Source: JAXGMV01 sp040768445 (GTDB lineage: Bacteria; Chloroflexota; Anaerolineae; Anaerolineales; Anaerolineaceae). Taken from it: 64,000 nucleotides of DNA. Numbering within the stretch: position 1 is the stretch's first letter; each line of letters begins with the position of its first letter. Below are positions 16,975 through 24,559 of this stretch, in pieces. The notes under the pieces are model-generated. The model saw only the letters and a program-made list of their open reading frames with translations. It ran no database searches and was not told where the DNA came from. Location: contig JAXGMV010000001.1 of assembly GCA_040768445.1 (NCBI GenBank), forward strand, positions 1,798,001 through 1,862,000, written 5' to 3'. A program made the translations under genes and the position numbers.

Positions 16975-17234
16975 TGAGCGATAAATAATAGTCCCCCTCT
17001 GCCTGTGCAGGACGAGGGGGGCTTCTCGTGGTGCCACCTGCTTTCACTTTCTGTGGAAGAAAGTCTCAAAAAGGGGATAACGGCCCTGCCGGCTTCCTTA
17101 CGATTTACTTATCCCTGCAGAAGCTGCCTGCTCAACTGCATCCGGGGTGGATATTCCCCATTACCTGCCGGTTCACACCAGTCACCGGCTCTCTGGAAGG
17201 TTTTATGGGTTTTCTTCCCGGGATAGCATTTATG
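16975..17234 (-). promoter_or_regulatory. T-box riboswitch leader of serS (serine)
   Basis: On the minus strand the leader has a Stem I part with AGAGAGCCGGTG and GGTGTGAACCGGC, and a specifier region GAATATCCACC where UCC (17151-17149) is a serine codon followed by the usual A. The T-box core AGGTGGCACCACG is at about 17038-17026. The UGGC bulge pairs with a G73 discriminator plus CCA, which is right for tRNA-Ser. A GC-rich terminator follows (arms 17014-17020 and 16993-16999, then ACTATTATTT). Uncharged tRNA-Ser should stabilise the antiterminator and permit serS and DUF456 transcription. Confidence 0.92.
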
Positions 17235-17240
17235 TCTAAA

Positions 17241-17268
17241 ATTATACTCAACGCGACTGGCATGTCAA
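17241..17268 (-). promoter_or_regulatory. Sigma70-type promoter of the serS T-box leader
   Basis: On the minus strand TTGACA (17268-17263), a 16-bp spacer and TATAAT (17246-17241). Predicted start is near 17234, at the head of Stem I. Both hexamers are perfect consensus. Confidence 0.85.
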
Positions 17269-17321
17269 GAAATGCATGCAAAGCCGGTTATTGGCTTGAT
17301 GTTGGCTGCCTCAGTAAACAG

Positions 17322-18155
17322 TTACCCGTAGATATCGTCTGATGAGTCAGCGCCGATGATGTGGGTGGATTTGAACGCCTTCCAGGCTTCAGGCATTGTC
17401 TCGCCATAAATGGCAACGACTCGTGGCGTCTTTCGTATTGATCCTGGCACCAGGCTCGCCGCCTTGGCTTCCGCTGTGGACATAAACTCAGTCTCAAGTT
17501 CAATCCGGCCTTCAGCTTTTAGAGGCAGATGGGATTTGTACTCTCGTACACCTTTTGCAACTGCTGCAGAGATGATTTTTCTACTGCGCTCGGGTGGAAT
17601 ACACCTCGCTGAAAACCGGCCAATGGCGTACTTGACGACGGCTGTTTCGACATTTGGAAGCGTCTGGCGAATTTCATCACAGAAAATATCATCACCGGAT
17701 ACAGCTACGACCGGAACATCGAAATGGCCGGCAAGATGGGCGTTCAACTCAGCTTCACCTACCGGTTTGCCGTTCATGCGCAGTTCGATGATCTCCCGAC
17801 CAAAGATGGATTCATTCCCAACCCCGTCTGAGGCACCTGCGCGTGCATGATAGCCAATAAAAACAGCAGCATCACAACTCTGCACCCCTTCCATCATGGA
17901 CAGGTGCTTGCCACCACCACGAATCAAATCAGCCCTGGGGTCTAACAGCTCAATGTCAATGTTATTCTGATTCCAGTGGGCGTCGTTGACGATCACATGC
18001 GTTGCACCGCCCTCAAAAGCGCCTGAGATGGCGGCATTCACATCGTATGCCATCATCTTGCAGGCAAACTCATAACCTGTTTTGCCAGGATACATTTCAC
18101 CGGGGGTTACCACGCCGGTGATACCTTCTCCATCTGCAGAAATGTAAACAATCAT
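17322..18155 (-). CDS. dppA: M55 family D-aminopeptidase (DppA-like)
   Basis: A protein of 277 residues, matching the family length. DppA enzymes are zinc-dependent decameric peptidases that release D-amino acids such as D-Ala from peptides. Visible family motifs are the N-terminal SADGEGITGV metal ligands, NDAHWNQNN, FIGYHARAG and a later AVSGDD. The first motif is usually SxDxEG, and here the Asp is retained in SADGEG. GGAA precedes ATG 18155. It is cytoplasmic (no signal peptide) and likely works on cell-wall-derived or imported D-peptides. No dipeptide transporter lies beside it. Confidence 0.85.
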   Translation of the reverse strand: MIVYISADGEGITGVVTPGEMYPGKTGYEFACKMMAYDVNAAISGAFEGGATHVIVNDAHWNQNNIDIELLDPRADLIRGGGKHLSMMEGVQSCDAAVFIGYHARAGASDGVGNESIFGREIIELRMNGKPVGEAELNAHLAGHFDVPVVAVSGDDIFCDEIRQTLPNVETAVVKYAIGRFSARCIPPERSRKIISAAVAKGVREYKSHLPLKAEGRIELETEFMSTAEAKAASLVPGSIRKTPRVVAIYGETMPEAWKAFKSTHIIGADSSDDIYG

Positions 18156-18387
18156 TGTGGATTCCTTTTTTAAAAATAAATAGTTATGACGGTAGCCTTG
18201 TTTATATTATTTTACAGCGAAATGAGGGACACAAAACCCAAGATCCAACAGAAGAAGCAATTTAGTTTTAAAATTTTCAAATGATGTTTACCTGAGCCAT
18301 AGATGGGCATACTGGATGGTATTAGTGGCTTGATAAGGGTTAATTGAGAGTATCTAATCAACCTGTTAATCTTGCTGTTAAATTTAC

Positions 18388-18417
18388 TTGACATATCAAG
18401 ACATACTGAGGTAATAT
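18388..18417 (+). promoter_or_regulatory. Promoter of the histidine operon
   Basis: TTGACA at 18388-18393, an 18-bp spacer, TAATAT at 18412-18417. Predicted transcription start is near 18424-18425, only 2-3 nt before the leader-peptide ATG at 18427, so the leader ORF would be translated from a nearly leaderless mRNA. About 230 bp between dppA (starts 18155) and this promoter show no other feature. Confidence 0.75.
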
Positions 18418-18426
18418 TTCTCCAAC

Positions 18427-18483
18427 ATGAACAAAAACACCACTTATCATTTGCATCATCATGGCGTTCCCCCCAAGATTTGA
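18427..18483 (+). CDS. hisL: His operon leader peptide
   Basis: An 18-residue ORF, too short for ordinary gene calling, reading MNKNTTYHLHHHGVPPKI and a TGA stop at 18481-18483. Four His codons (18448, 18454, 18457, 18460) occur within five codons, as in attenuator leader peptides of histidine operons. Its role would be to sense charged tRNA-His: ribosome stalling on the His run decides which downstream RNA hairpin forms. There is no good Shine-Dalgarno; the promoter geometry suggests initiation near the mRNA 5' end. It lies 103 bp before hisG, in the correct position. Confidence 0.85.
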   Translation: MNKNTTYHLHHHGVPPKI

Positions 18484-18559
18484 CCTGGAGGTCCTTTAGA
18501 CACACCTGCAAATGGAGCAAGCATACAAAAACCAACTCCCGGTCATCCGGGGGTTTTTT
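18481..18559 (+). promoter_or_regulatory. His operon attenuator (antiterminator and terminator)
   Basis: Terminator: ACTCCCGG (18535-18542), loop TCAT, CCGGGGGT (18547-18554), then a T run to 18559. Antiterminator: TGACCTGGAG (18481-18490), which includes the leader stop codon, can pair with CTCCCGGTCA (18536-18545) at 9 of 10 positions and so break the terminator. A ribosome that finishes at the TGA covers 18481-18490 and the terminator can form; one stalled at the His codons leaves it free. A further 8-bp pairing exists between CATTTGCA in the His codons (18448-18455) and TGCAAATG (18507-18514). Confidence 0.8.
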
Positions 18560-18585
18560 GTTAAATTATTATCTGGATGGTAAAT

Positions 18586-19602
18586 ATGGAAAAAAGTGAC
18601 AGATCTCAAAATGTTCGCATCTCGCTGCCGTCGAAAGGCAGGCTCATGGAAGATAGCCGCCAATTATTTGCTGATAGTGGATTGAGCGTGCATCAGGAAA
18701 ACCCACGCCAATACGAAGCTTCGATACCTTCACAGCCAGGTGTAAGCGTTATCTTCCAGCGACCTGCTGATATCGTTGTCAGTGTGCGGGACGGCAGCGT
18801 TGATTTTGGTGTGACTGGTTTTGATGTGGTAGCTGAACGGCGCGGTGACAATGACGAGGTGATTGTAATCCATGACAGCTTAGGCTTTGGCACCTGCAAG
18901 TTATGCCTCGCCGTGCCTGAATCCTGGACAGATATACAGGACATGGGCGATTTAAAGACAATGGCGATGAAATTGAGTTCACCACTGCGAGTAGCAACTA
19001 AATATCCCTATCTCACCAGCCGTTTTCTCAATGAACATGCGATTAAGGCAGAACTCATAGCGGCAGAAGGAACTCTGGAAACAGCACCCACTATCGGTTA
19101 TGCTGACATAATTTGTGACATTGTTTCTTCAGGTCAAACGCTGCACGATAATCGGCTGCGCCCTCTCAATGATGGTATTGTTCTAAGGTCGCAAGCTGTA
19201 TTAATTGCGAACCGCCGTTCACTTATTGAAAATACGAATTGCCTTGAGACAGCAAAATTACTCCTTGAATTTTTTGAAGCGCATTTGCGGGCTGAGCAAG
19301 ACCTGGCAGTATTTGCCAACATGCGGGGTGAGTCTCCTGAAGCCATTGCTGAGCGGATATTTAATGAATGTACCATTGCCGGCCTGCAGGGCCCCACTAT
19401 CTCCCGAGTAATTGTCCGTGAACAAAATCAGAACTGGTACGCGGTCAACATTATCGTGCCGCGCAACCAGATCATACATGCCATCCGTGAGCTGCGTGCC
19501 ATTGGTGGCAGCGGCGTGGTCGCCATGCCGATCACTTATATTTTCGATGAGGAACCGGAACGAATTAAAACGCTGCTGCAGTCCCTGGGCCAGAAAGGTT
19601 GA
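18586..19602 (+). CDS. hisG: ATP phosphoribosyltransferase, long form
   Basis: A protein of 338 residues from ATG 18586 (GGATGG 5 nt upstream; the ATG at 18577 has no ribosome site). It joins ATP and PRPP, the committed step of histidine synthesis. The catalytic part begins RISLPSKGRLMEDS and contains FGVTGFDVVAE. The C-terminal ~90 residues (TISRVIVREQNQNWYAVNII...IGGSGVVAMPITYIF) form the ACT-like domain that binds histidine for feedback inhibition in long-form HisG. No HisZ is needed. It is the first structural gene of the operon, after the attenuator. Confidence 0.95.
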   Translation: MEKSDRSQNVRISLPSKGRLMEDSRQLFADSGLSVHQENPRQYEASIPSQPGVSVIFQRPADIVVSVRDGSVDFGVTGFDVVAERRGDNDEVIVIHDSLGFGTCKLCLAVPESWTDIQDMGDLKTMAMKLSSPLRVATKYPYLTSRFLNEHAIKAELIAAEGTLETAPTIGYADIICDIVSSGQTLHDNRLRPLNDGIVLRSQAVLIANRRSLIENTNCLETAKLLLEFFEAHLRAEQDLAVFANMRGESPEAIAERIFNECTIAGLQGPTISRVIVREQNQNWYAVNIIVPRNQIIHAIRELRAIGGSGVVAMPITYIFDEEPERIKTLLQSLGQKG

Positions 19603-19606
19603 TGTG

Positions 19607-20719
19607 ATGGATAAAAGTATAACTGGGCTTCCAAAATCTATTGATCATATAGCGCCATATGCACCAATTGAACCATATGAGGTGCTGTCACAGAAACTTG
19701 GTTTTACTCCCGATCAGATTACCAAGCTGGACGCCAATGAGAACCCATATGGGCCATCGCCGAAAGCCCGGCAGGCACTTGCGAACCTGTCGTTTCCACA
19801 TATCTATCCAGACCCTGAGAGTAGGGCATTGCGCCAGGCTCTGGCAAAATTTACTGGCGTATCAGTTGATGCATTGATGGCAGGATCAGGGGCTGATGAA
19901 CTGCTTGACCTAATCCTGCGTGCTTACATCCAGCCAGACGATAAAGTGTTAATCTGCCCTCCGACATTTGGAATGTATTCATTTCTTACGAATATCAATT
20001 CCGGTCAGATATGTGAGGTACCTCGCAGACAAGATTTCAGCCTGGATATGCCTGAGCTGATTAAAACCATTGAAGTTGAACAACCAAAAATTCTGTTTTT
20101 AGCATGTCCCAATAACCCGGATGGCAGCTTACTTCAGCAAAAAGATATTAAGGTATTGCTTAACCGCCCGCTTCTCGTTGTGATCGATGAAGCCTATATA
20201 GAATTCACATCAGATGGCGGCAGATTGGGCGAGAACCTGAGCCTGATCAAAGAAGTTCAACACCGTGATAACCTGGTGGTTTTGCGAACTTTTAGTAAAT
20301 GGGCTGGGCTGGCAGGATTGCGAGTTGGTTACGGCGCATTCCCGGGTTGGCTAATATCTGCACTATGGAAAATTAAGCAACCCTACAATGTCAATGTGGC
20401 CGGCACGCAGGCGGCGCTGGCTTCACTTGAGGATCTGGACTGGCTGGCTGAAAATGTTACCTTGTTGCGAAAAGAGCGGACATTTCTAATTGAAAGGCTC
20501 AGCACTTTCCCGTTTTTATCACCTTTACCTTCAGAAAGCAATTTTGTCCTGTGTCGCGTAGCCGGGATGCCTGGCGGCGAATTAAAAAACAGGCTTGCTA
20601 AAAAAGGTGTGCTTGTGCGTCACTACGCTTCAGATAGTTTGGCAGACTGCATCCGTGTAAGTGTTGGAAGACCGCAGGATACAGACCGTTTGATTTCGGC
20701 ACTTATGGAGGTTGTATGA
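19607..20719 (+). CDS. hisC: Histidinol-phosphate aminotransferase
   Basis: A protein of 370 residues, a fold-type I PLP enzyme. It transfers an amino group from glutamate to imidazole-acetol phosphate. Motifs are KLDANENPYGPSPKA at the N-terminus, ACPNNPDGSL, the VIDEAYIEF Asp-Tyr pair, and the PLP lysine in RTFSKWAGLAGLRVGYG. ATG 19607 lies 4 nt after the hisG stop; a GTG at 19604 is also possible. The frame is open upstream to 19412 but that part is antisense-like shadow of hisG and is not used. The stop overlaps hisB by 4 nt. Confidence 0.95.
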   Translation: MDKSITGLPKSIDHIAPYAPIEPYEVLSQKLGFTPDQITKLDANENPYGPSPKARQALANLSFPHIYPDPESRALRQALAKFTGVSVDALMAGSGADELLDLILRAYIQPDDKVLICPPTFGMYSFLTNINSGQICEVPRRQDFSLDMPELIKTIEVEQPKILFLACPNNPDGSLLQQKDIKVLLNRPLLVVIDEAYIEFTSDGGRLGENLSLIKEVQHRDNLVVLRTFSKWAGLAGLRVGYGAFPGWLISALWKIKQPYNVNVAGTQAALASLEDLDWLAENVTLLRKERTFLIERLSTFPFLSPLPSESNFVLCRVAGMPGGELKNRLAKKGVLVRHYASDSLADCIRVSVGRPQDTDRLISALMEVV

Positions 20720-21795
20720 AACTGGCTTTTTTGATTTATTCGGATATCGATATGATGAATTTGTTATTGAGCGTTGATCCCTTGAGACAGGCATTTGAGC
20801 TTGGATTAGTCTCGAAAGATAATGTGGTCGATTTGATTACCTGTGACGCTAATCCGGCAGTATCTATTGCTGAACTCTTATCTCCAATTCCATTACGTCT
20901 CGCTTGCAGTTCACTGGATGATTACGACCTGGTTGTAATCACCGGCAGACGGACAGAGTCAGCGCCAGATGACTTATTACCAATATTAAAGTCCATTAAA
21001 AAAGGCGCAGAAATTGTCTTGACCGGAAACGCAATTTCTCTTGCAAAGCAGTTGGATAAACCACCTCTATTCATCGCCATGAACCGTGGTGAAGTGCTCA
21101 CAGCCGGTTTTGAGTTATGCGCCAGGGTAGCTGGTGCTGATACAGCATTAAAAATTGCTGAAAAATGCGGCATTTCAAAAGATTTAATCAACCTGCCAGC
21201 AACAAAATTTCGTTGGGCTTCAATAACAAGACAAACAAATGAAACGTCTATTGATCTACAGCTCGCATTAGATGGCAGCGGTAAATATGAAATTGATACC
21301 GGCATACCTTTTTTTGACCACATGCTGACTCAACTTGCTGTTCACGGTCTTTTTGATCTAAAGATAGTCTGCAAGGGCGATCTGCAAGTAGATTCACATC
21401 ACACTGTGGAAGACGTTGCACTGGCGTTAGGTAAGGCATTTGACAAGGCGTTGGGTGAGCGAAAAGGACTGGTTCGGATGGCATCTGCGACAGTACCGAT
21501 GGATGAATGCCTGGCTGAAGTTGTCCTCGACTTCTCGGGGAGACCCTATGCAGTTATTCAAGCCAGCTGGCAGGATGGGAGAATCGGAGATTTACCTACA
21601 AGTTTAATTAGCCATTTCTTGGAATCTTTTGCTGTTCAGGCGCGCTGCAACCTGTTTGTAAGATTGCTGGCTGAAGGAGATGATCATCATCGTACCGAGG
21701 CCATATTCAAAGCCCTGGCTCGAGCCCTTGATGCCGCTACGCAAATTGATTTGCGCCGCCTGCAGTCAATCCCATCCAGCAAAGGGGTAATTTGA
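20716..21795 (+). CDS. hisB: Imidazoleglycerol-phosphate dehydratase with N-terminal DJ-1/PfpI-like domain (fusion)
   Basis: A protein of 359 residues, against about 195 for a single-domain HisB. Residues 166-345 are the complete dehydratase, with manganese motifs DSHHTVED (227-233 region) and DDHHRTEA (322-329 region) and the FFDHMLTQLAVHG block. Residues 1-160 are not the HAD phosphatase of enterobacterial HisB. They read KLAFLIYSDIDM, DYDLVVITGRR, VLTGNAISLAKQ and GEVLTAGFELCARVAGADTALKIAEKCG, an order like the DJ-1/PfpI domain of AraC-type regulators. The nucleophile-elbow Cys is absent (Leu102 in VLTGN), so it is probably non-catalytic. Overlap with hisC is 4 nt (ATGA). Confidence 0.9.
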   Translation: MKLAFLIYSDIDMMNLLLSVDPLRQAFELGLVSKDNVVDLITCDANPAVSIAELLSPIPLRLACSSLDDYDLVVITGRRTESAPDDLLPILKSIKKGAEIVLTGNAISLAKQLDKPPLFIAMNRGEVLTAGFELCARVAGADTALKIAEKCGISKDLINLPATKFRWASITRQTNETSIDLQLALDGSGKYEIDTGIPFFDHMLTQLAVHGLFDLKIVCKGDLQVDSHHTVEDVALALGKAFDKALGERKGLVRMASATVPMDECLAEVVLDFSGRPYAVIQASWQDGRIGDLPTSLISHFLESFAVQARCNLFVRLLAEGDDHHRTEAIFKALARALDAATQIDLRRLQSIPSSKGVI

Positions 21796-21796
21796 C

Positions 21797-22414
21797 ATGG
21801 CTGTCAAAGTTGTGCTTGTTGATGCCGGCGTAGGAAATCTTCGTTCAGTGCATAAGGCCCTTGAAGCAGCTGGTGCAGAGGTGCTTCGAACAAACCAGCC
21901 CGAAGATGTTAATAATGCAGCGGTAATTGTCCTGCCAGGTGTGGGTGCCTTTGGTGGTTTTATGCGCGGTTTGGAGCAATTAAATTTGGTTGAGCCGATC
22001 CAAAAAGCGAGTCAAAAAGGTGTACCACTCCTGGGTATTTGTGTTGGCATGCAGGCATTATTTGAGCTTGGTCTGGAAATGGGCAGGCATACCGGGCTGG
22101 GACTTATCAAAGGTGTCGTGCAGTCTTTCTCGAATGACTTGGGCGTCAAAATTCCACACACCGGATGGAACCAATTCATTCCTGTGCGGGAGAATCAGTT
22201 GTTTGATGGACTGTCAGAAAGCCCCTACGCTTACTTTAACCATTCCTTTTACTGCAGCCCGGTTGAGAGTCAGGATGTCCTCGCAGAAACTGAATACGGG
22301 ATTACTTATGCCAGTGTTATTAACAAGGGAAACCTTTTTGGTGTTCAGTTTCACCCGGAAAAAAGCCAACGCACGGGGCTGACACTGCTTTCAAATTTTC
22401 TTAGATTGGTTTGA
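21797..22414 (+). CDS. hisH: Imidazole glycerol phosphate synthase, glutaminase subunit
   Basis: A protein of 205 residues, a class I glutamine amidotransferase. It supplies ammonia to HisF for ring closure to IGP and AICAR. The oxyanion strand VLPGVGAFGGFM, the nucleophile Cys in GICVGMQALFE, and the His-Glu pair in QFHPEKSQ are present. The partner hisF lies two genes downstream. ATG 21797 begins one base after the hisB stop, so coupling is likely. Confidence 0.95.
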   Translation: MAVKVVLVDAGVGNLRSVHKALEAAGAEVLRTNQPEDVNNAAVIVLPGVGAFGGFMRGLEQLNLVEPIQKASQKGVPLLGICVGMQALFELGLEMGRHTGLGLIKGVVQSFSNDLGVKIPHTGWNQFIPVRENQLFDGLSESPYAYFNHSFYCSPVESQDVLAETEYGITYASVINKGNLFGVQFHPEKSQRTGLTLLSNFLRLV

Positions 22415-22426
22415 GCTAAGGATGCT

Positions 22427-23167
22427 ATGAGTGATTTTGTTGTATACCCGGCAATAGATCTACGCAATGGACAGGTGGTTCGACTCAGTGAAGGAAACCC
22501 GGAGCGCCAAACTGTTTACACATCCAACCACGCTGACACAGCAGGCCAATTTTTGGAGTCCGGTGCTGAGTGGCTGCATGTGATTAATCTTGATGGCGCC
22601 TTTGGTTTGGAAGATGAAAAGAACCTGTTTGCATTGGCGGCAATTTTGAAAGTTGCTGGAAATTATCATGGTAAGTTACAGTTCGGTGGCGGGTTGCGTT
22701 CCCTTGCTTCTATTGAAAAAGTCTTCAATATGGGCATCAATCGAATTATTCTTGGTACTGCAGTCATTGAAATGCCCTATTTACTGGATGATGTACTAGA
22801 ACGCTGGGGAACTGAACGCCTGGTCATCGGACTGGACGCACGCGAAGGACTATTACGCACCCGCGGCTGGCAGGATCAGACCAGCCTTAAGGTCACAGAT
22901 GCCGCTGTTACCTTGCAGCAAAAAGGTGTGAGCACAGTGATTGTCACTGATATTGCGCGAGATGGTTTGTTAATGGGACCCAATCTTGCCCTTTCACAAA
23001 AAATTGCCAAACTCAGTGGTTTGAATGTTATCGCTTCAGGCGGTGTGGGGGACCTGGCTGATGTTGAAGCGGTGAAGAATGCAGGTTTGAACGGTGTGAT
23101 CGTAGGACGGGCAATTTACGAAAAGCGTATTCAATTAGTGGATCTTTTCAGAAAGGATAAGCCCTGA
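22427..23167 (+). CDS. hisA: ProFAR isomerase
   Basis: A protein of 246 residues with a TIM barrel. It converts ProFAR to PRFAR by an Amadori rearrangement. The catalytic Asp is in PAIDLRNGQVVRL (strand 1) and a second in VTDIARDGLLMGPN (strand 5), with phosphate-binding loops FGGGLRS and ASGGVGDLAD. AAGGA precedes ATG 22427. It overlaps hisF by one base (TGATG), the usual hisA-hisF arrangement. Confidence 0.95.
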   Translation: MSDFVVYPAIDLRNGQVVRLSEGNPERQTVYTSNHADTAGQFLESGAEWLHVINLDGAFGLEDEKNLFALAAILKVAGNYHGKLQFGGGLRSLASIEKVFNMGINRIILGTAVIEMPYLLDDVLERWGTERLVIGLDAREGLLRTRGWQDQTSLKVTDAAVTLQQKGVSTVIVTDIARDGLLMGPNLALSQKIAKLSGLNVIASGGVGDLADVEAVKNAGLNGVIVGRAIYEKRIQLVDLFRKDKP

Positions 23168-23937
23168 TGCTTGCAAAACGGATTATTCCATGTCTCGATA
23201 TTCGGGATGGGCGGGTTGTAAAAGGCGTGCACTTCTTAAATCTGCGTGATGCCGGCGATCCCGTAGAGCAGGCTCGCCTGTATGATACTGCTGGAGCGGA
23301 TGAACTGGTATTTCTTGATATTTCTGCTACACCACAAGGACGTAAAACAGCTGTAGAAATGGTCAGCAGGGTAGCAGATGAAGTCTTTATGCCGCTGGCT
23401 GTAGGTGGCGGTATCAGCAGTTTGGAAGATATGCGGCGGTTGCTGCTTGCCGGCGCTGATAAAGTGAGTGTGAATTCAGCGGCTGTAAGGGATGTGACTT
23501 TATTAAGCCAGGGTGCAGATGCTTTTGGAAGCCAGTGCATTGTCCTGGCTGTTGATGCCCGTAAAAGAAACATGTCCGATCGATCACAAGGTTGGGAGGC
23601 ATATATCAATGGTGGGCACACGCCAACCGGCCTGGATGCTGTAGCATGGGCTGTGGAGGGTGTGAAACAGGGTGCTGGTGAACTGCTGGTTACGAGCATG
23701 GATCGTGATGGTACGCTGGCTGGTTATGATTTGGATCTTTACAAAGCAATTGCAGCTGAAGTCAAGGTGCCCCTCATTGCCTCAGGCGGAGCAGGCACCA
23801 GGCAGCATTTTGCTGATGTGTTGCAAAACGGCGCAGATGCTGCGCTGGCCGCATCACTTTTTCATGATGGGATTTTGCATATCCAGGATTTGAAATCATA
23901 TCTTTTGGTTAATGATATCCCCGTTCGAATGGAGTAG
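23167..23937 (+). CDS. hisF: Imidazole glycerol phosphate synthase, cyclase subunit
   Basis: A protein of 256 residues, a TIM barrel paralogous to HisA. With HisH it makes IGP. Motifs are IPCLDIRDGRVVKGVHF with catalytic Asp11, FLDISATPQGR, VGGGISSLEDM, SVNSAAVRD, and the second Asp in TSMDRDGTLAGYD. Length is the family norm. Confidence 0.96.
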   Translation: MLAKRIIPCLDIRDGRVVKGVHFLNLRDAGDPVEQARLYDTAGADELVFLDISATPQGRKTAVEMVSRVADEVFMPLAVGGGISSLEDMRRLLLAGADKVSVNSAAVRDVTLLSQGADAFGSQCIVLAVDARKRNMSDRSQGWEAYINGGHTPTGLDAVAWAVEGVKQGAGELLVTSMDRDGTLAGYDLDLYKAIAAEVKVPLIASGGAGTRQHFADVLQNGADAALAASLFHDGILHIQDLKSYLLVNDIPVRME

Positions 23938-24287
23938 TGTTGGTGGAAACTATTGAATTTAGATTTAATGAAAATGACTTAATCCCTGCAATTGTTCAGG
24001 ACGCCAGCACCAAACAGGTTCTGATGATGGCGTGGATGAATGCCGAATCAATATCATTGACCCAAGATACTGGCAAAGTGCATTTCTGGTCAAGAAGCCG
24101 TGATGAATTATGGCTAAAAGGTGCCACTTCTGGCAACTTTCTATTTCTTGTTGAAATGCGGGTAGATTGTGACGGGGATACGTTGCTGCTGTTTGTCAAC
24201 CCAGCAGGCCCGGCGTGCCATACAGGGAATGTCAGTTGCTTTTATCGTAAGATCAATAAACAAGGGTTGATCGAGGAGGTTTTGTAA
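23937..24287 (+). CDS. hisI: Phosphoribosyl-AMP cyclohydrolase
   Basis: A protein of 116 residues (114 if started at GTG 23943). It hydrolyses the purine ring of PR-AMP using zinc. Visible motifs are MMAWMNAESISLTQDTGKVHFWSRSR-like segments, the Mg-binding VDCDGDTLLL and the zinc cysteines in PACHTGNVSCF. Three in-frame starts (GTG 23937, TTG 23940, GTG 23943) lie after GGAG at 23931-23934; spacing favours 23940 or 23943. It is a separate protein from HisE, unlike the HisIE fusion of many bacteria. It ends TAATG with hisE. Confidence 0.94.
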   Translation: MLVETIEFRFNENDLIPAIVQDASTKQVLMMAWMNAESISLTQDTGKVHFWSRSRDELWLKGATSGNFLFLVEMRVDCDGDTLLLFVNPAGPACHTGNVSCFYRKINKQGLIEEVL

Positions 24288-24559
24288 TGCTCCGTGAACT
24301 CTATCAAACAATCTTGGAACGAAAAAAAGAGCTGCCTACGACATCCTATACAGCAAGTCTGTTTAATAAGGGTGAAGATGAGATACTAAAAAAGATTGGC
24401 GAGGAGTCTGTAGAAGTTATTTTGGCAGCAAAATCACAGGGAAATGAACGTCTGGTCGAAGAGGTTTCTGATCTCACCTATCACATTCTAGTGCTTCTTG
24501 CAGCTAAAGATATATCCCCTGCAGAGATTGCTGCCGAACTGGAGAAGCGTAGAAAGTGA
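24287..24559 (+). CDS. hisE: Phosphoribosyl-ATP pyrophosphatase
   Basis: A protein of 90 residues, all-helical MazG-like fold. It hydrolyses PR-ATP to PR-AMP and pyrophosphate, the second step of the pathway. The metal site is seen in KIGEESVEVILAAK and EEVSDLTYHILVLL (Glu-Glu and Asp pairs). GAGGAGG lies just before ATG 24287. Its stop overlaps the next gene by 4 nt (GTGA). Confidence 0.94.
   Translation: MLRELYQTILERKKELPTTSYTASLFNKGEDEILKKIGEESVEVILAAKSQGNERLVEEVSDLTYHILVLLAAKDISPAEIAAELEKRRK

Noticed and set aside
18577..18585. ATG 18577 as the hisG start
   Set aside because: No ribosome-binding sequence precedes it, while GGATGG is well placed for ATG 18586.
18372..18599. A 75-codon plus-strand frame over the his leader
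   Set aside because: It runs through the promoter and terminator; the short hisL frame explains the region better.
23148..23699. A 183-codon minus-strand frame across hisF
   Set aside because: Antisense shadow of a well-supported gene in the middle of a coupled operon.
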